From: Lachnospiraceae bacterium
Lineage (GTDB): Bacteria; Bacillota; Clostridia; Lachnospirales; Lachnospiraceae
DNA: 64,000 nt
Direction: 5' to 3'
NCBI GenBank assembly: GCA_029012365.1
Contig: JAQXLY010000028.1
Location: 62,001-126,000, forward strand
Under the pieces are notes generated by a model. It was given only the letters and a program-made list of their open reading frames with translations. It was not told the origin of the DNA and did not search any database. Below, in pieces: positions 18,009 through 26,556 of this stretch. Within the stretch, counting starts at the first letter, position 1, and each line of letters opens with the position of its first letter. The position numbers and the translations under genes are program-made.

Positions 18009-19532
18009 TTACAGTTCAGCCAGAAGACGCGGATAGAATTCATCCTCCCTTTTTGCGATTTCCCGCAGCTTATTGCATACCCTTTCCGGTAAAACCCCAC
18101 CCGATTTGCTTTTCATTAAAAGCAGCTTTAACTCCTCGGATTTCCGGCAGATTATCTCAAAATCACGTTCCAGAGCTTCCCCCTGTTCCTCTCCGATATA
18201 CCCCCGCCGTATCAGGAAACGAATTCTCTGCCGCATCACCCTGTTATGCTCACAAATCAGATATCCGACGCGGATATCCTTCAGAAGCAGAGTTACTCCC
18301 TTTTCTGTTTCCGTCAAAAAATCATATATCTTTCTTCCGTAAATGCCCTTCTTCATCGTCAGCAGATTAGCAGTATGTATGCTACTGTCAATTCCATGCA
18401 GATACTCATACAGCATTTCCTTAAACTTAGCCGGGCAAAAAGCAAACGGTGTGCTGTTCGGATGGTAGGATATGCTGCAAACCTTTCCTTCATATCTTTT
18501 CAGGTTCAGCGCTGCATCAAACTCGGCTGTATCCAGTTCTCCCTGCTCCGCCCGGCTTCCGTAGCCGAGCATCAATAGTTTATCCTCCTCATAACCGAAA
18601 ATCAGATTTCCGTGCTCATAATGCTTTTTTCGAAAAGACGCCCGCCCCCGTATATAAAACTCATCCAGCCAAAGCTCCACATATTTTCCGCAGCGAAGCT
18701 TCCATTTTACATACTCCAATACACTTCCGAAACCGCTGATTGCATCCGCATAATCTTCGTGCTGATATTCCAAAAACTGATTGGCATATTGTGTATTGTA
18801 ATTTCGATTCGGCAAATTATAATAATCCATGGAGAGCATCCAGCCTACTATCTCCTCGGTACTGTTACAATATAATTGTACAAAATTTGAAAAATACCAG
18901 TCATAAAACTGGTTGTATTTCCCGTCCGCCGAAATGCCGATATAACAATTTTCTCCGTAAACCTCGCTTAATTCCTGACGCATAACGAGCTGCCACTTTC
19001 CTTCCTCATACCCAAGAAAGGCCTTTACTTCCCGTCCGTTACGCTCTATCTTCAGCCACACCGGATAGGTCCCTGTCTTCCACGAAACCTGCTTTTCGTT
19101 GCAAAACACACTGTCGTTTACAACAAACATCCCGTTTCTCCTTACCAGACTCACTACAAAAAGAGGATTCCTCATCCGTTCTGCCTCTGCAAAATCTCCC
19201 GGTGAAAGCGAAAGTGAAAATACACTGTCCCCCTGCGAATACAACTGTTTCTCCAGCTTCACGGAAATGACATCCTTTTCTTTGCACCGGCGATACAAAA
19301 GACCCTTCACGCTCATTGCATATTCCGTTCCGTATAATGACAGACTTCCTGTATCCTGACTGTGAAATTCCGCATTCTCAAGTTCGGTCTCCCACATATC
19401 GTTTCCGTATTCCTCGATTCGGAAACGAAAATATTCCTCCCCTGTATGCTCCTCATTTTCTAAAATCGCAAGCATAAAGGCATGATGCGCATACGCCTGA
19501 ATGCTTGGATTTTTTTCTATCGAAAGCCGCAT
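18009..19532 (-). CDS. Unassigned 507-residue protein, possible peptide-maturation or peptidase-like factor
   Basis: I do not recognise the family with certainty. GAAGGAGG precedes the ATG. No signal peptide and no membrane segment. Residues about 20-215 look like a beta-sandwich of the DUF1349/LamG kind (VWLKIERNGREVKAFLGYEE, CYIGISADG). Residues about 220-400 resemble the N-terminal domain of butirosin protein BtrH, a papain-fold relative: VELWLDEFYI then HYEHGNLIFGYEED. A helical charged tail follows. It starts 20 bp after the remains of an ABC exporter, an arrangement seen where peptide products are processed and exported. With the exporter broken, this gene may be an orphan. No precursor peptide gene was seen. 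Confidence 0.6.
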   Translation of the reverse strand: MRLSIEKNPSIQAYAHHAFMLAILENEEHTGEEYFRFRIEEYGNDMWETELENAEFHSQDTGSLSLYGTEYAMSVKGLLYRRCKEKDVISVKLEKQLYSQGDSVFSLSLSPGDFAEAERMRNPLFVVSLVRRNGMFVVNDSVFCNEKQVSWKTGTYPVWLKIERNGREVKAFLGYEEGKWQLVMRQELSEVYGENCYIGISADGKYNQFYDWYFSNFVQLYCNSTEEIVGWMLSMDYYNLPNRNYNTQYANQFLEYQHEDYADAISGFGSVLEYVKWKLRCGKYVELWLDEFYIRGRASFRKKHYEHGNLIFGYEEDKLLMLGYGSRAEQGELDTAEFDAALNLKRYEGKVCSISYHPNSTPFAFCPAKFKEMLYEYLHGIDSSIHTANLLTMKKGIYGRKIYDFLTETEKGVTLLLKDIRVGYLICEHNRVMRQRIRFLIRRGYIGEEQGEALERDFEIICRKSEELKLLLMKSKSGGVLPERVCNKLREIAKREDEFYPRLLAEL

Positions 19533-19552
19533 CCTGTCCCTCCTTCTTCACT

Positions 19553-20580
19553 CTATGCCCTCTGTTCCGCCATTTTGTAGCGTTCTGCCTGAAGTGTAAA
19601 CATTTTATAATATTCTGCCTTTCTCTCAAGAAGCTCTTCATGGCATCCGTCTTCAATCACCCTGCCGTTTTCCAGCACAATAATACGGTCCGCATAAGTC
19701 ACATTGGACAGACGATGGGTAATAAAAACCGCTCCCTTCTTCTCACAAAGTGCAAGCATATTTCGAAATACCTCTTCCTCTGCCTTTGCATCCAAGGCAG
19801 CCGACGGTTCGTCCAGAATCAAAAACAGCGAATCCCCGAAATAGGCTCTTGCGATAGCCAGCTTCTGCCATTCTCCGCCGGAGAGCTCCTGTCCCGAAGA
19901 GTCAAACTCCCTTGTAAGATAGGTTTCGATTCCGTTCGGAAATCTTTTCTCCGAAATCATAAAACCGGCCCGCTCACAACACTTCTTTATTTCTTCCTCC
20001 GTCGCGTTTTTTCCTTTACTTAAATCAGATAAAATTATGTTTTCCTTTAATGTAAGCGCATAATTGCAGAAATCCTGCAGAAGCACCCCGAACGCACGCC
20101 GGAGTGAAGTTACATCATAGTCCTTAATGTTATATCCGTTGATTCTGATTTCACCTACGGTCACATCATAGAACCGGAGTAAAAGCTTTACAATAGTTGA
20201 TTTCCCCGCTCCGTTTACCCCCACCAGAGCTACCCGCTCCCCCGATTGTATACAAAAGGAAAGATTTTGCAAAACCATGCGTTCTGTCTGCGGATAGCAA
20301 AAGCTCACTTCACGAAACTCGATTTCGTCTCCCTTTTCCAGTTTGCGTGCTCCTTCGTCCTTTCGTATCGGTTTCCACTGCATGAATTTTCTGTAATTTT
20401 CTAATTTCATTTCATTTTCGTATACCTGTGAAAAGGAAGAAAGCACCACGCCGCATGCCCCGATAAACTGTGCCACGATGCTTGAATAACATCAAAATAA
20501 GAGAGCACACCCGTTTTATCAACCGAAAAGGTATGCTCTCTTTCCTTAAATTCCCAAATAGCATCTGACAATTCGCCCAT
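19553..20580 (-). pseudogene. Decayed ABC exporter (membrane domain deleted, frame broken)
   Basis: The 3' part (19553-20476) encodes a full ABC ATPase: Walker A GVNGAGKSTIVK, signature LSGGEWQKLAIA, Walker B LFLILDEPSAALD and the H-loop ITHRLSN. It is preceded by only about 35 residues that look like the end of an exporter membrane domain (QFIGACGVVLSSFSQVYENEMK). The apparent start at 20476 is a GTG with no ribosome binding site. Upstream, an ATG at 20578-20580 has a good site (AGGGAGGAG) and opens a different frame of 57 codons (MGELSDAIWEFK...) that ends in the ATPase region at 20407. The simplest reading is an internal deletion of the transmembrane domain plus a frameshift. The ATPase motifs remain intact, so the loss is probably recent. 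Confidence 0.75.
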
Positions 20581-20674
20581 AAGCTCCTCCCTGTGTCCAC
20601 GTTTTCTTTATTTGAGCTTATCACTTTTCCCAAAAATTGTCAAATGCTTTTTTTCTAAATATATAAAACCTTTT

Positions 20675-22291
20675 TTAAATTTTCATCGGTTCGGGTTTGG
20701 CTTTACCGATGATACCCTCATATAAATCCAGACCGTAGCTTGTAAGCTCCGGCTCCTGTTCCACCATGCGGAAGGTACGGTGTCCGTCCGTTTCGCGCTC
20801 TGCCGATAAAAAAACAGCATGCTCAAGGCTCTTTGCATAACAGTTCCTTGCAAACGCCATCAGGTGCGTTACCATCATAACCCGTATCCCCCGCTCATAC
20901 AATGCGTCTGTAATATCCTCCGCAATAACAGAGCCTTCTTTTTCTGTAGTCGTTGCAAAGGATTCGTTTAAAAACAGGATAGAGTCTTTGGTCAGATTGT
21001 CTACAATTCTTTCCATCCTGCCAAGCTCCTCATCCAGACGTCCGCTGTTCATGGCACTGTCCTCACGTCTTGTAAAATGAGTAAAAACATTGCGGTACAA
21101 ACCGCTCGAAAAGCTTTTTGCCGGCACAAACATACCACATTGCAGCAGCATCTGTGCAATACCGATACTTCGGAGATAGGTTGATTTTCCTCCCTGATTC
21201 GCACCGGTAACCACCATAAGATACTTCCCGTTTGCGTTCAGACTGTTATCAACCGGACATCTTAGGCTGTTTATGGCAAGACTCATTTCAACAAGCCCCT
21301 CAAAGCAGATATTCTCCCTGTCCGTAATTTTCGGGAAACACACATCTACGCCGATTCGCCGTATTCTTCGGTAAAGATTCGCCGCCCCCATCAAAAAGGC
21401 CGTCTGTGCATACAGCTGCTTAAAAAAATTCTCCTTTTCCTCTAAGAAAACCTCGAAATAGCGCATAATTGCCCCCAGAGCAGCGTTCTTAATCTCACCG
21501 ATATCCTGCAGAAGGTTTTGATTCTCCCCCTCCAGAGTCATGCCGTCCGTTTCGAACAGGCTCTTATAAAATTCACCGATTTTTCCTGCGGTATTTCGTA
21601 AGAAGCCTGTTTTTTCCTTTTTCGCCGGCTCTCTCAAATCACATAGTACCATAGGTGACATAGAAAGCCCCGGTCCGAGAGCTGCCGTTACCTCTATAAT
21701 CCCATCCATGGCAGAAGTACGAAGGTCCTTTACAACCTTGCCCAGACAAAGCTTGTACTCCGGTCTGTACTCATCTGAAAAGTTATCCGCAAATTCTGCC
21801 ATTTCCTCTGTCACAAAGGTATCCCTCCAGTGTCCAATCGCCGCTTCCACCATGTCCAGATGATACACCATATGCTCCAGATACTCTATATTGGCGACAT
21901 TCCTGCGTCCCTGGTCCGTACTGCCGCCATAGCCCTGCTTTTTCTTTGCAACCGAAAACTTTGTAATATCCTCCATTGCCTTCTTTGCAACCTGATAAAG
22001 CTCTGCCGTCCGGTCATAAGAAGTGACCGCTTCCTTTATTATCTGCTGTCTGTAATGCACTTCTTCAGGGCTCATAAGCGGCACAAGCATTACACGCTTT
22101 ACCATCTCACTCACATAGTCATCCCGCTCGTTTCCTACCTTAACGGTTTTTCCGCCGTCCTCCTCATCATAAAGACTCCCTGCCGCGCGAAACAAAATAT
22201 GTAGATTTAAATCCTTACAGATTTCTTCCTTGTCAAAATAACTATTCTCTTTTCCCCATTCTCTGTCCCGATACAGTAATGTTACCTTCAT
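20675..22291 (-). CDS. MutS-like ATPase, second of a pair
   Basis: 538-residue protein with a C-terminal MutS-type ABC ATPase domain. The ATG at 22291 overlaps the upstream MutS-like stop (ATGA) and follows GAGGGGGG; the track start ten codons earlier is less likely. Walker A GANQGGKSTYLRSIG, a DSAMNSGRLDEELGRM segment, Walker B SILFLNESFATTTEKEG and VMMVTHLMAFA. The N-terminal half is helical, like a shortened MutS lever/clamp. The mismatch-recognition domain (with its Phe-X-Glu motif) is absent, so this is not canonical mismatch repair MutS; the length also differs from MutS2 and there is no Smr domain. It likely forms a heterodimer with the product of the overlapping gene. Confidence 0.85.
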   Translation of the reverse strand: MKVTLLYRDREWGKENSYFDKEEICKDLNLHILFRAAGSLYDEEDGGKTVKVGNERDDYVSEMVKRVMLVPLMSPEEVHYRQQIIKEAVTSYDRTAELYQVAKKAMEDITKFSVAKKKQGYGGSTDQGRRNVANIEYLEHMVYHLDMVEAAIGHWRDTFVTEEMAEFADNFSDEYRPEYKLCLGKVVKDLRTSAMDGIIEVTAALGPGLSMSPMVLCDLREPAKKEKTGFLRNTAGKIGEFYKSLFETDGMTLEGENQNLLQDIGEIKNAALGAIMRYFEVFLEEKENFFKQLYAQTAFLMGAANLYRRIRRIGVDVCFPKITDRENICFEGLVEMSLAINSLRCPVDNSLNANGKYLMVVTGANQGGKSTYLRSIGIAQMLLQCGMFVPAKSFSSGLYRNVFTHFTRREDSAMNSGRLDEELGRMERIVDNLTKDSILFLNESFATTTEKEGSVIAEDITDALYERGIRVMMVTHLMAFARNCYAKSLEHAVFLSAERETDGHRTFRMVEQEPELTSYGLDLYEGIIGKAKPEPMKI

Positions 22292-23847
22292 GCCATACCC
22301 CCCTCTTCCAATCGCCTGCAAAGGTCTTCATAGCCCAAACGATGCTTCTCCACAATATCACCCGCATAGCCGATACCTTCTGCTTCCTTTCGCACAATCC
22401 GGAAAGTACGCTTTCTATGGTCGTTTTCGTCCGCAAGTGCCACAAGACTCACTACTCCTCCGCCCGCCTTCGTTAATTCCGCAATATGCGTCACATAAAC
22501 ACCGAGGTACCCCTGCTCCGTAAAATGCTTCAGCACACGTTGTCCCATAACAAAGGCATCATAGGTGGCCGCCGTGGTAAAAAGCTCATTTAAAATCACA
22601 AAACGATTTCCCGGCTTTTCAGCCATCATCGGCGCAAGGCGTACCAGCTCCTCCTTTAATTTTCCTCTGCCGCTCTCTAAGCTTTCCTCCACGGAAAAGT
22701 GCGTAAGAAGGTCTTCAAAATACGGCAGCACTGCCGATTCCGCCGGGACCGTAAGCCCCATCATGGCAAAATATACCAGCTGTCCGAGACTTCTGGCAAA
22801 GGTAGTCTTTCCGCCCTGATTCGGTCCTGTTACCACAAAAAAGCGTTCGCCCTCTCTATACTGCACCGAATTACTTACGACATCCTTTTCCGCCCATCTG
22901 TTTTTCCGTGCCAGTGCCAGGTCATATACCTGCCGCACCGAAAATTCGCCTCCCACCTGTACCTCAGGCTCACAGAACACACAGCCGTGGGCTTCCATAT
23001 CGGATTGAAATGCCGAAAACACAAGATAAAACTGCAATTCCTCTTCCACACGGTACACATCGGTGTCAATTACCTTTTGATAATGCTTATAGAACTTTGC
23101 GAGTGCATTAAAAAAGTCCGGACGCACCTTACGGTACATCTTAACAATTTCCGTCTCAAGAAATCCGAGCTTCTCATTGGTTACAAACGGACTCGCGATC
23201 AGGTAATCCTGCGGAATTCCAAGCATTCCCTTTTTCTCGGAGAACTTGTCCGGAAACAGCTTTTTCAAATTGTCAAAGTAATATTGTTCATGCAAAACAG
23301 TACGCACCTTTAAGCCTGCACCGTCTATACTCAGTTCAAAACGAAGTCCCGAAAGCATATCCTTGATTTTTTCGATATCCTCTCTGCACTCCTGCCACAA
23401 TGTCTTTCCGCAAATCTCATTCAAATATTCAAAAAGTCCGAAGAGTCCCTCCGATTCCGTTTTTGTCTCCGAAAGAGCCTCCCTCAGAAGGTCAACTCCT
23501 TCCACGAACCGGCTCACCGCATCGAAGAAATACATCCGTTGCTGCTGTGTGTCCTCTACACTCTTTGAGCGTTCCAGATACCATCTTGTTTCTCTCATCC
23601 TCTTTGAAAAGAGAGCAAAGGCCGGCTCCAGCTTCTTCCGTCTGATTTCTCCGTAAATTGCCCTCCGGTAGCAGACCGTTTCATAATCCCCCGGAAAATG
23701 AAAATACATTTTCCGGATATCGTAGTCCTTTCCCTTCTCCTGCAACTCCTTAATAATCTGATTCAAATTCAGGTCAAGGAAAAAATCAGGCATTGCTGCT
23801 TCTTCCTGTTTTCCTGTATACACCCGTTCCAATACACCCGAATACAT
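22288..23847 (-). CDS. MutS-like ATPase, first of a pair
   Basis: 519-residue MutS-family protein without an N-terminal mismatch-binding domain. Walker A TGPNQGGKTTFARSLGQ, then FSVEESLESGRGKLKEELVRL, Walker B RFVILNELFTTAATYDA, and VYVTHIAEL. Its Walker B carries NE where canonical MutS has DE, as does its partner. Start at 23847 has a mediocre AGGTAGG; an internal ATG at codon 19 with AGGA is possible. It lies 10 bp downstream of the nuclease-helicase gene and overlaps the second MutS-like gene by 4 bp, so the three genes are translated as a set. The pair shares the fold but is diverged, as expected for two subunits of one complex. The DNA substrate is unknown. Confidence 0.85.
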   Translation of the reverse strand: MYSGVLERVYTGKQEEAAMPDFFLDLNLNQIIKELQEKGKDYDIRKMYFHFPGDYETVCYRRAIYGEIRRKKLEPAFALFSKRMRETRWYLERSKSVEDTQQQRMYFFDAVSRFVEGVDLLREALSETKTESEGLFGLFEYLNEICGKTLWQECREDIEKIKDMLSGLRFELSIDGAGLKVRTVLHEQYYFDNLKKLFPDKFSEKKGMLGIPQDYLIASPFVTNEKLGFLETEIVKMYRKVRPDFFNALAKFYKHYQKVIDTDVYRVEEELQFYLVFSAFQSDMEAHGCVFCEPEVQVGGEFSVRQVYDLALARKNRWAEKDVVSNSVQYREGERFFVVTGPNQGGKTTFARSLGQLVYFAMMGLTVPAESAVLPYFEDLLTHFSVEESLESGRGKLKEELVRLAPMMAEKPGNRFVILNELFTTAATYDAFVMGQRVLKHFTEQGYLGVYVTHIAELTKAGGGVVSLVALADENDHRKRTFRIVRKEAEGIGYAGDIVEKHRLGYEDLCRRLEEGGMA

Positions 23848-23857
23848 AACTACCTAC

Positions 23858-26320
23858 CTATATCCTTTCCCAGAAATTTTGTAAATGCCCGGACAGTGTC
23901 GTCAACGTGACCGTTTCATACGGATACCATTCCTTCGGAAAAAGGGATACATACTGATTTCCGGCAAAACGGTCATCCAACAGAAGTATTGCACCCTTGT
24001 CCTCCATCGTCCGAATCACCCGCCCCGCTGCCTGCTGTACCTTATTCATTCCCGGATACAAATATGCGCGTTCAAAGCCGCTTCCACTCTCTCCCGTTTT
24101 TTCGTCATAATACCTTCGGAACAATTCACGTTCTTCGCATACAAGCGGAAGTCCCGTTCCGACAACAACTACCCCTATCAGCCGTTCTCCTTTCAGGTCT
24201 ATTCCTTCACCGAAAATGCCACCCAGCACGCAAAGTCCGATGTGCGTCTCCACAGCTTCATCCGTAAATTGTGCAAGAAACTCTTCCCGTTCCTCCTCTG
24301 TCATATTGGTCTTTTGCTTATGGAGAATCACGCTCCTTTCAGACTGCAGCTTTTCTTCGAGTACGGCACCGATATCCTGCAGCATCCGATACGACGAAAA
24401 GAACACAAAATAGTTCCCCCTCTTTGCCGCTGTAAACATTAATATATATTCCGCTGCCTTCTCATACATTCTTCGTCCGCGGTTTGCATAACGAAAATTC
24501 ACGTCACACCCAACCGACACAAGACGCCGTTCCCTGAAAAAAGGAGACGGTACATAAATTGCATAATCTTCCTCCGTTCCTCCGAGCTCCTCCATATAAT
24601 ACCGTACCGGTAACAGTGTAGCGGAAAAAAAAACGGCACTTTTTCCCTTCTTCAGCTGTTCCGACAGAGCTCTCGCGGGCTGCATGCACTGAACTCTTGC
24701 ATAAAAGGAGCCGTCCTCCTCATAAGAGGTATAATAACGGTAATCCGTATCCGAAAAATCATACATCGCCAAAAAATGCCGCACTTCAAAATACAGATTT
24801 AAAACCGCATCCCGCTCGGTTCCGGAACGTTTTTCATCCTTTAAATATTCTTCACATTCCGTCGTCAGACGTGTTAAAAGAAGTGCAAGCGTGCCGAACT
24901 CCTTCTGCTCCGTAAAAGAATCACATTCACGCTTTAACCTCAGCATTTCTTTATTGCATGCCTCCAGCTTCTTCGTAAGCCCGGACATCTGCTTTCCCAA
25001 AAGACGCTTCACACTTAAGAATTCTTCTTTTCTAAGAGTCGCGCTGTACATTTCTCTTGCACGTTCCGGCAGATTATGTGCCTCATCTACCAGAAATACA
25101 TAATTATTTTTTGTTTCTCCCGAAAAAAAGCGTTTTAAGGATACCGTAGGGTCAAACACATAGTTATAATCACAAATTACAGCATCTGCCCAGAGTGTCA
25201 GATCAAGACAGAACTCAAACGGACAGACCGTGTGCTTTTGTGCATAGGCTTCAATCAGTTCACGGGTAATATTCTTCTCATTTGTAAGCATATCAAACAG
25301 TGCATCGTTTACCCTGTCAAAATGCCCCTTTGCTCTGGGACAGGCAAACGGATTACACTCCGGTTTCTCTAAAATGCAAATCTTATCCTTTGCCGTAATC
25401 GTTACAGTCTTAAACATCAGTCCCTGCCCGGAAAGAAGCGAAAATGTTTCCTCTGCCACAGTCCTTAGCATCGTCTTTGCCGTCAGGTAAAACAGTTTCT
25501 CAACAATTTCCTCTCCTACTGCCTTTACCGAAGGGAAAACGGTAGCAATCGTTTTTCCGACACCGGTGGGTGCCATAGCAAACAGCTTCTTTTCACGCAG
25601 AATTGAACGATACACTCCGGCGGTAAAATCCCTCTGCCCCTCTCTGTACGGAAACGGAAACTGTAATTCCTTTGCGGAAGCATTCCGGAGCTTTCGCCAG
25701 CGTCTCTCCCATACCGCCCACTTGGCATATTCCTTTATCAGGGCATCAAACCATTTCGTAAGCTCCTGTGCGGATAGTTCCTCCTGAAACCGCCTGACCT
25801 GCTCCGTTTCGATATTGCAGTAGGTCAGCTGTATGCCGAAAACCGGACCGGCTGTATTTTCCGGTTCGGTAAAAGCAAGCATATATGCATAGCATCTCGC
25901 CTGGGCAAGATGTACCTGTTCCGCTTTCTCCAGTTGCATGACATCCCGGTACGTACATTTGATTTCATCGATGATAAAGGTATCATCCGGGTTCCGGATA
26001 ACACCGTCTGCTCTTCCCTCAATCACAAGAAAAAAGCTTTCCTCCCCATCCTTTAAAGGTATCGAAATTGTAAGAGGCACTTCCGAAGTATAATCGCTTC
26101 CCATGCTCTTTTGAAGCTTTCTATGCAGCCTGGTTCCCGCCTGCATGGCATCACTGTCCATACGACCGCTTCCGCTCTCCAAATCACCGGAGCGCATAAT
26201 AAATTCAACAAGCGTCCGCACAGACACCTTTACCGTATCCGCTGTCGGCATCCTGCTTATTTGATCCTCATCCTGCGCTTTTGCCTGCACAACGGTCTTT
26301 TTTTCTTCCAACCGATTCAC
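23858..26320 (-). CDS. PD-(D/E)XK nuclease fused to XPD/DinG-like helicase
   Basis: 820-residue fusion. Residues about 50-205 form a RecB/Cas4-like nuclease: GTRLHRKLQK, EGRADGVI, IIDEIKCT (E-x-K) and QARCYAYML. Residues 225-820 form an XPD-family helicase: Walker A APTGVGKTIATVF, a putative iron-sulphur cluster with Cys in DKICILEKPEC, NPFACPRAK and TVCPFEFC, DEAH box FLVDEAHNLPERA, and motif VI QQAAGRVIRT. It therefore should unwind DNA 5' to 3' and cut it. The start is GTG at 26320 with GGCAGGGG directly against it; an alternative ATG lies at codon 24 ahead of the nuclease fold. First gene of the operon with two MutS-like ATPases; DNA repair or defence are both possible. Confidence 0.87.
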   Translation of the reverse strand: MNRLEEKKTVVQAKAQDEDQISRMPTADTVKVSVRTLVEFIMRSGDLESGSGRMDSDAMQAGTRLHRKLQKSMGSDYTSEVPLTISIPLKDGEESFFLVIEGRADGVIRNPDDTFIIDEIKCTYRDVMQLEKAEQVHLAQARCYAYMLAFTEPENTAGPVFGIQLTYCNIETEQVRRFQEELSAQELTKWFDALIKEYAKWAVWERRWRKLRNASAKELQFPFPYREGQRDFTAGVYRSILREKKLFAMAPTGVGKTIATVFPSVKAVGEEIVEKLFYLTAKTMLRTVAEETFSLLSGQGLMFKTVTITAKDKICILEKPECNPFACPRAKGHFDRVNDALFDMLTNEKNITRELIEAYAQKHTVCPFEFCLDLTLWADAVICDYNYVFDPTVSLKRFFSGETKNNYVFLVDEAHNLPERAREMYSATLRKEEFLSVKRLLGKQMSGLTKKLEACNKEMLRLKRECDSFTEQKEFGTLALLLTRLTTECEEYLKDEKRSGTERDAVLNLYFEVRHFLAMYDFSDTDYRYYTSYEEDGSFYARVQCMQPARALSEQLKKGKSAVFFSATLLPVRYYMEELGGTEEDYAIYVPSPFFRERRLVSVGCDVNFRYANRGRRMYEKAAEYILMFTAAKRGNYFVFFSSYRMLQDIGAVLEEKLQSERSVILHKQKTNMTEEEREEFLAQFTDEAVETHIGLCVLGGIFGEGIDLKGERLIGVVVVGTGLPLVCEERELFRRYYDEKTGESGSGFERAYLYPGMNKVQQAAGRVIRTMEDKGAILLLDDRFAGNQYVSLFPKEWYPYETVTLTTLSGHLQNFWERI

Positions 26321-26399
26321 CCCCTGCCGATATCCGCCTTACTCCGTTCTTCTCCCGAATATATAATCACATCCGTGTTTTTTTCTTAACCATGCAAAT

Positions 26400-26428
26400 A
26401 TTTTACCACATCGGAGGGCAGAACGCAA
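26400..26428 (-). promoter_or_regulatory. Probable promoter of the nuclease-helicase/MutS operon
   Basis: Minus strand TTGCGT, 17-bp spacer, TAAAAT, about 80 bp upstream of the GTG start. No SOS box (GAAC-N4-GTTC type) is visible near it, although GAACAACG lies upstream. Confidence 0.5.
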
Positions 26429-26477
26429 ACCGTTGTTCGGAACAACCACGAAAAATTCCAAAGGATTGTCGTATCGG

Positions 26478-26533
26478 CAAAAGAATGCCCGTTGCCTTAC
26501 TATAGTCTGACTATCGCATGCAACGGGCATTCT
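26478..26533 (-). terminator. Terminator after the flotillin gene
   Basis: Minus-strand AGAATGCCCGTTGC pairs perfectly with GCAACGGGCATTCT around a 24-base loop that itself contains ATAGTCAGACTAT, a near-palindrome, and is followed by TTTT. It lies 24 bp after the flotillin stop. Confidence 0.85.
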
Positions 26534-26556
26534 CAAACAAAAACTATATTTACTTC

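Noticed and set aside
20675-23847. MutS2 or canonical mismatch-repair MutS
   Set aside because: No mismatch-recognition domain, no Smr domain, lengths near 530 residues, and Walker B NE instead of DE.
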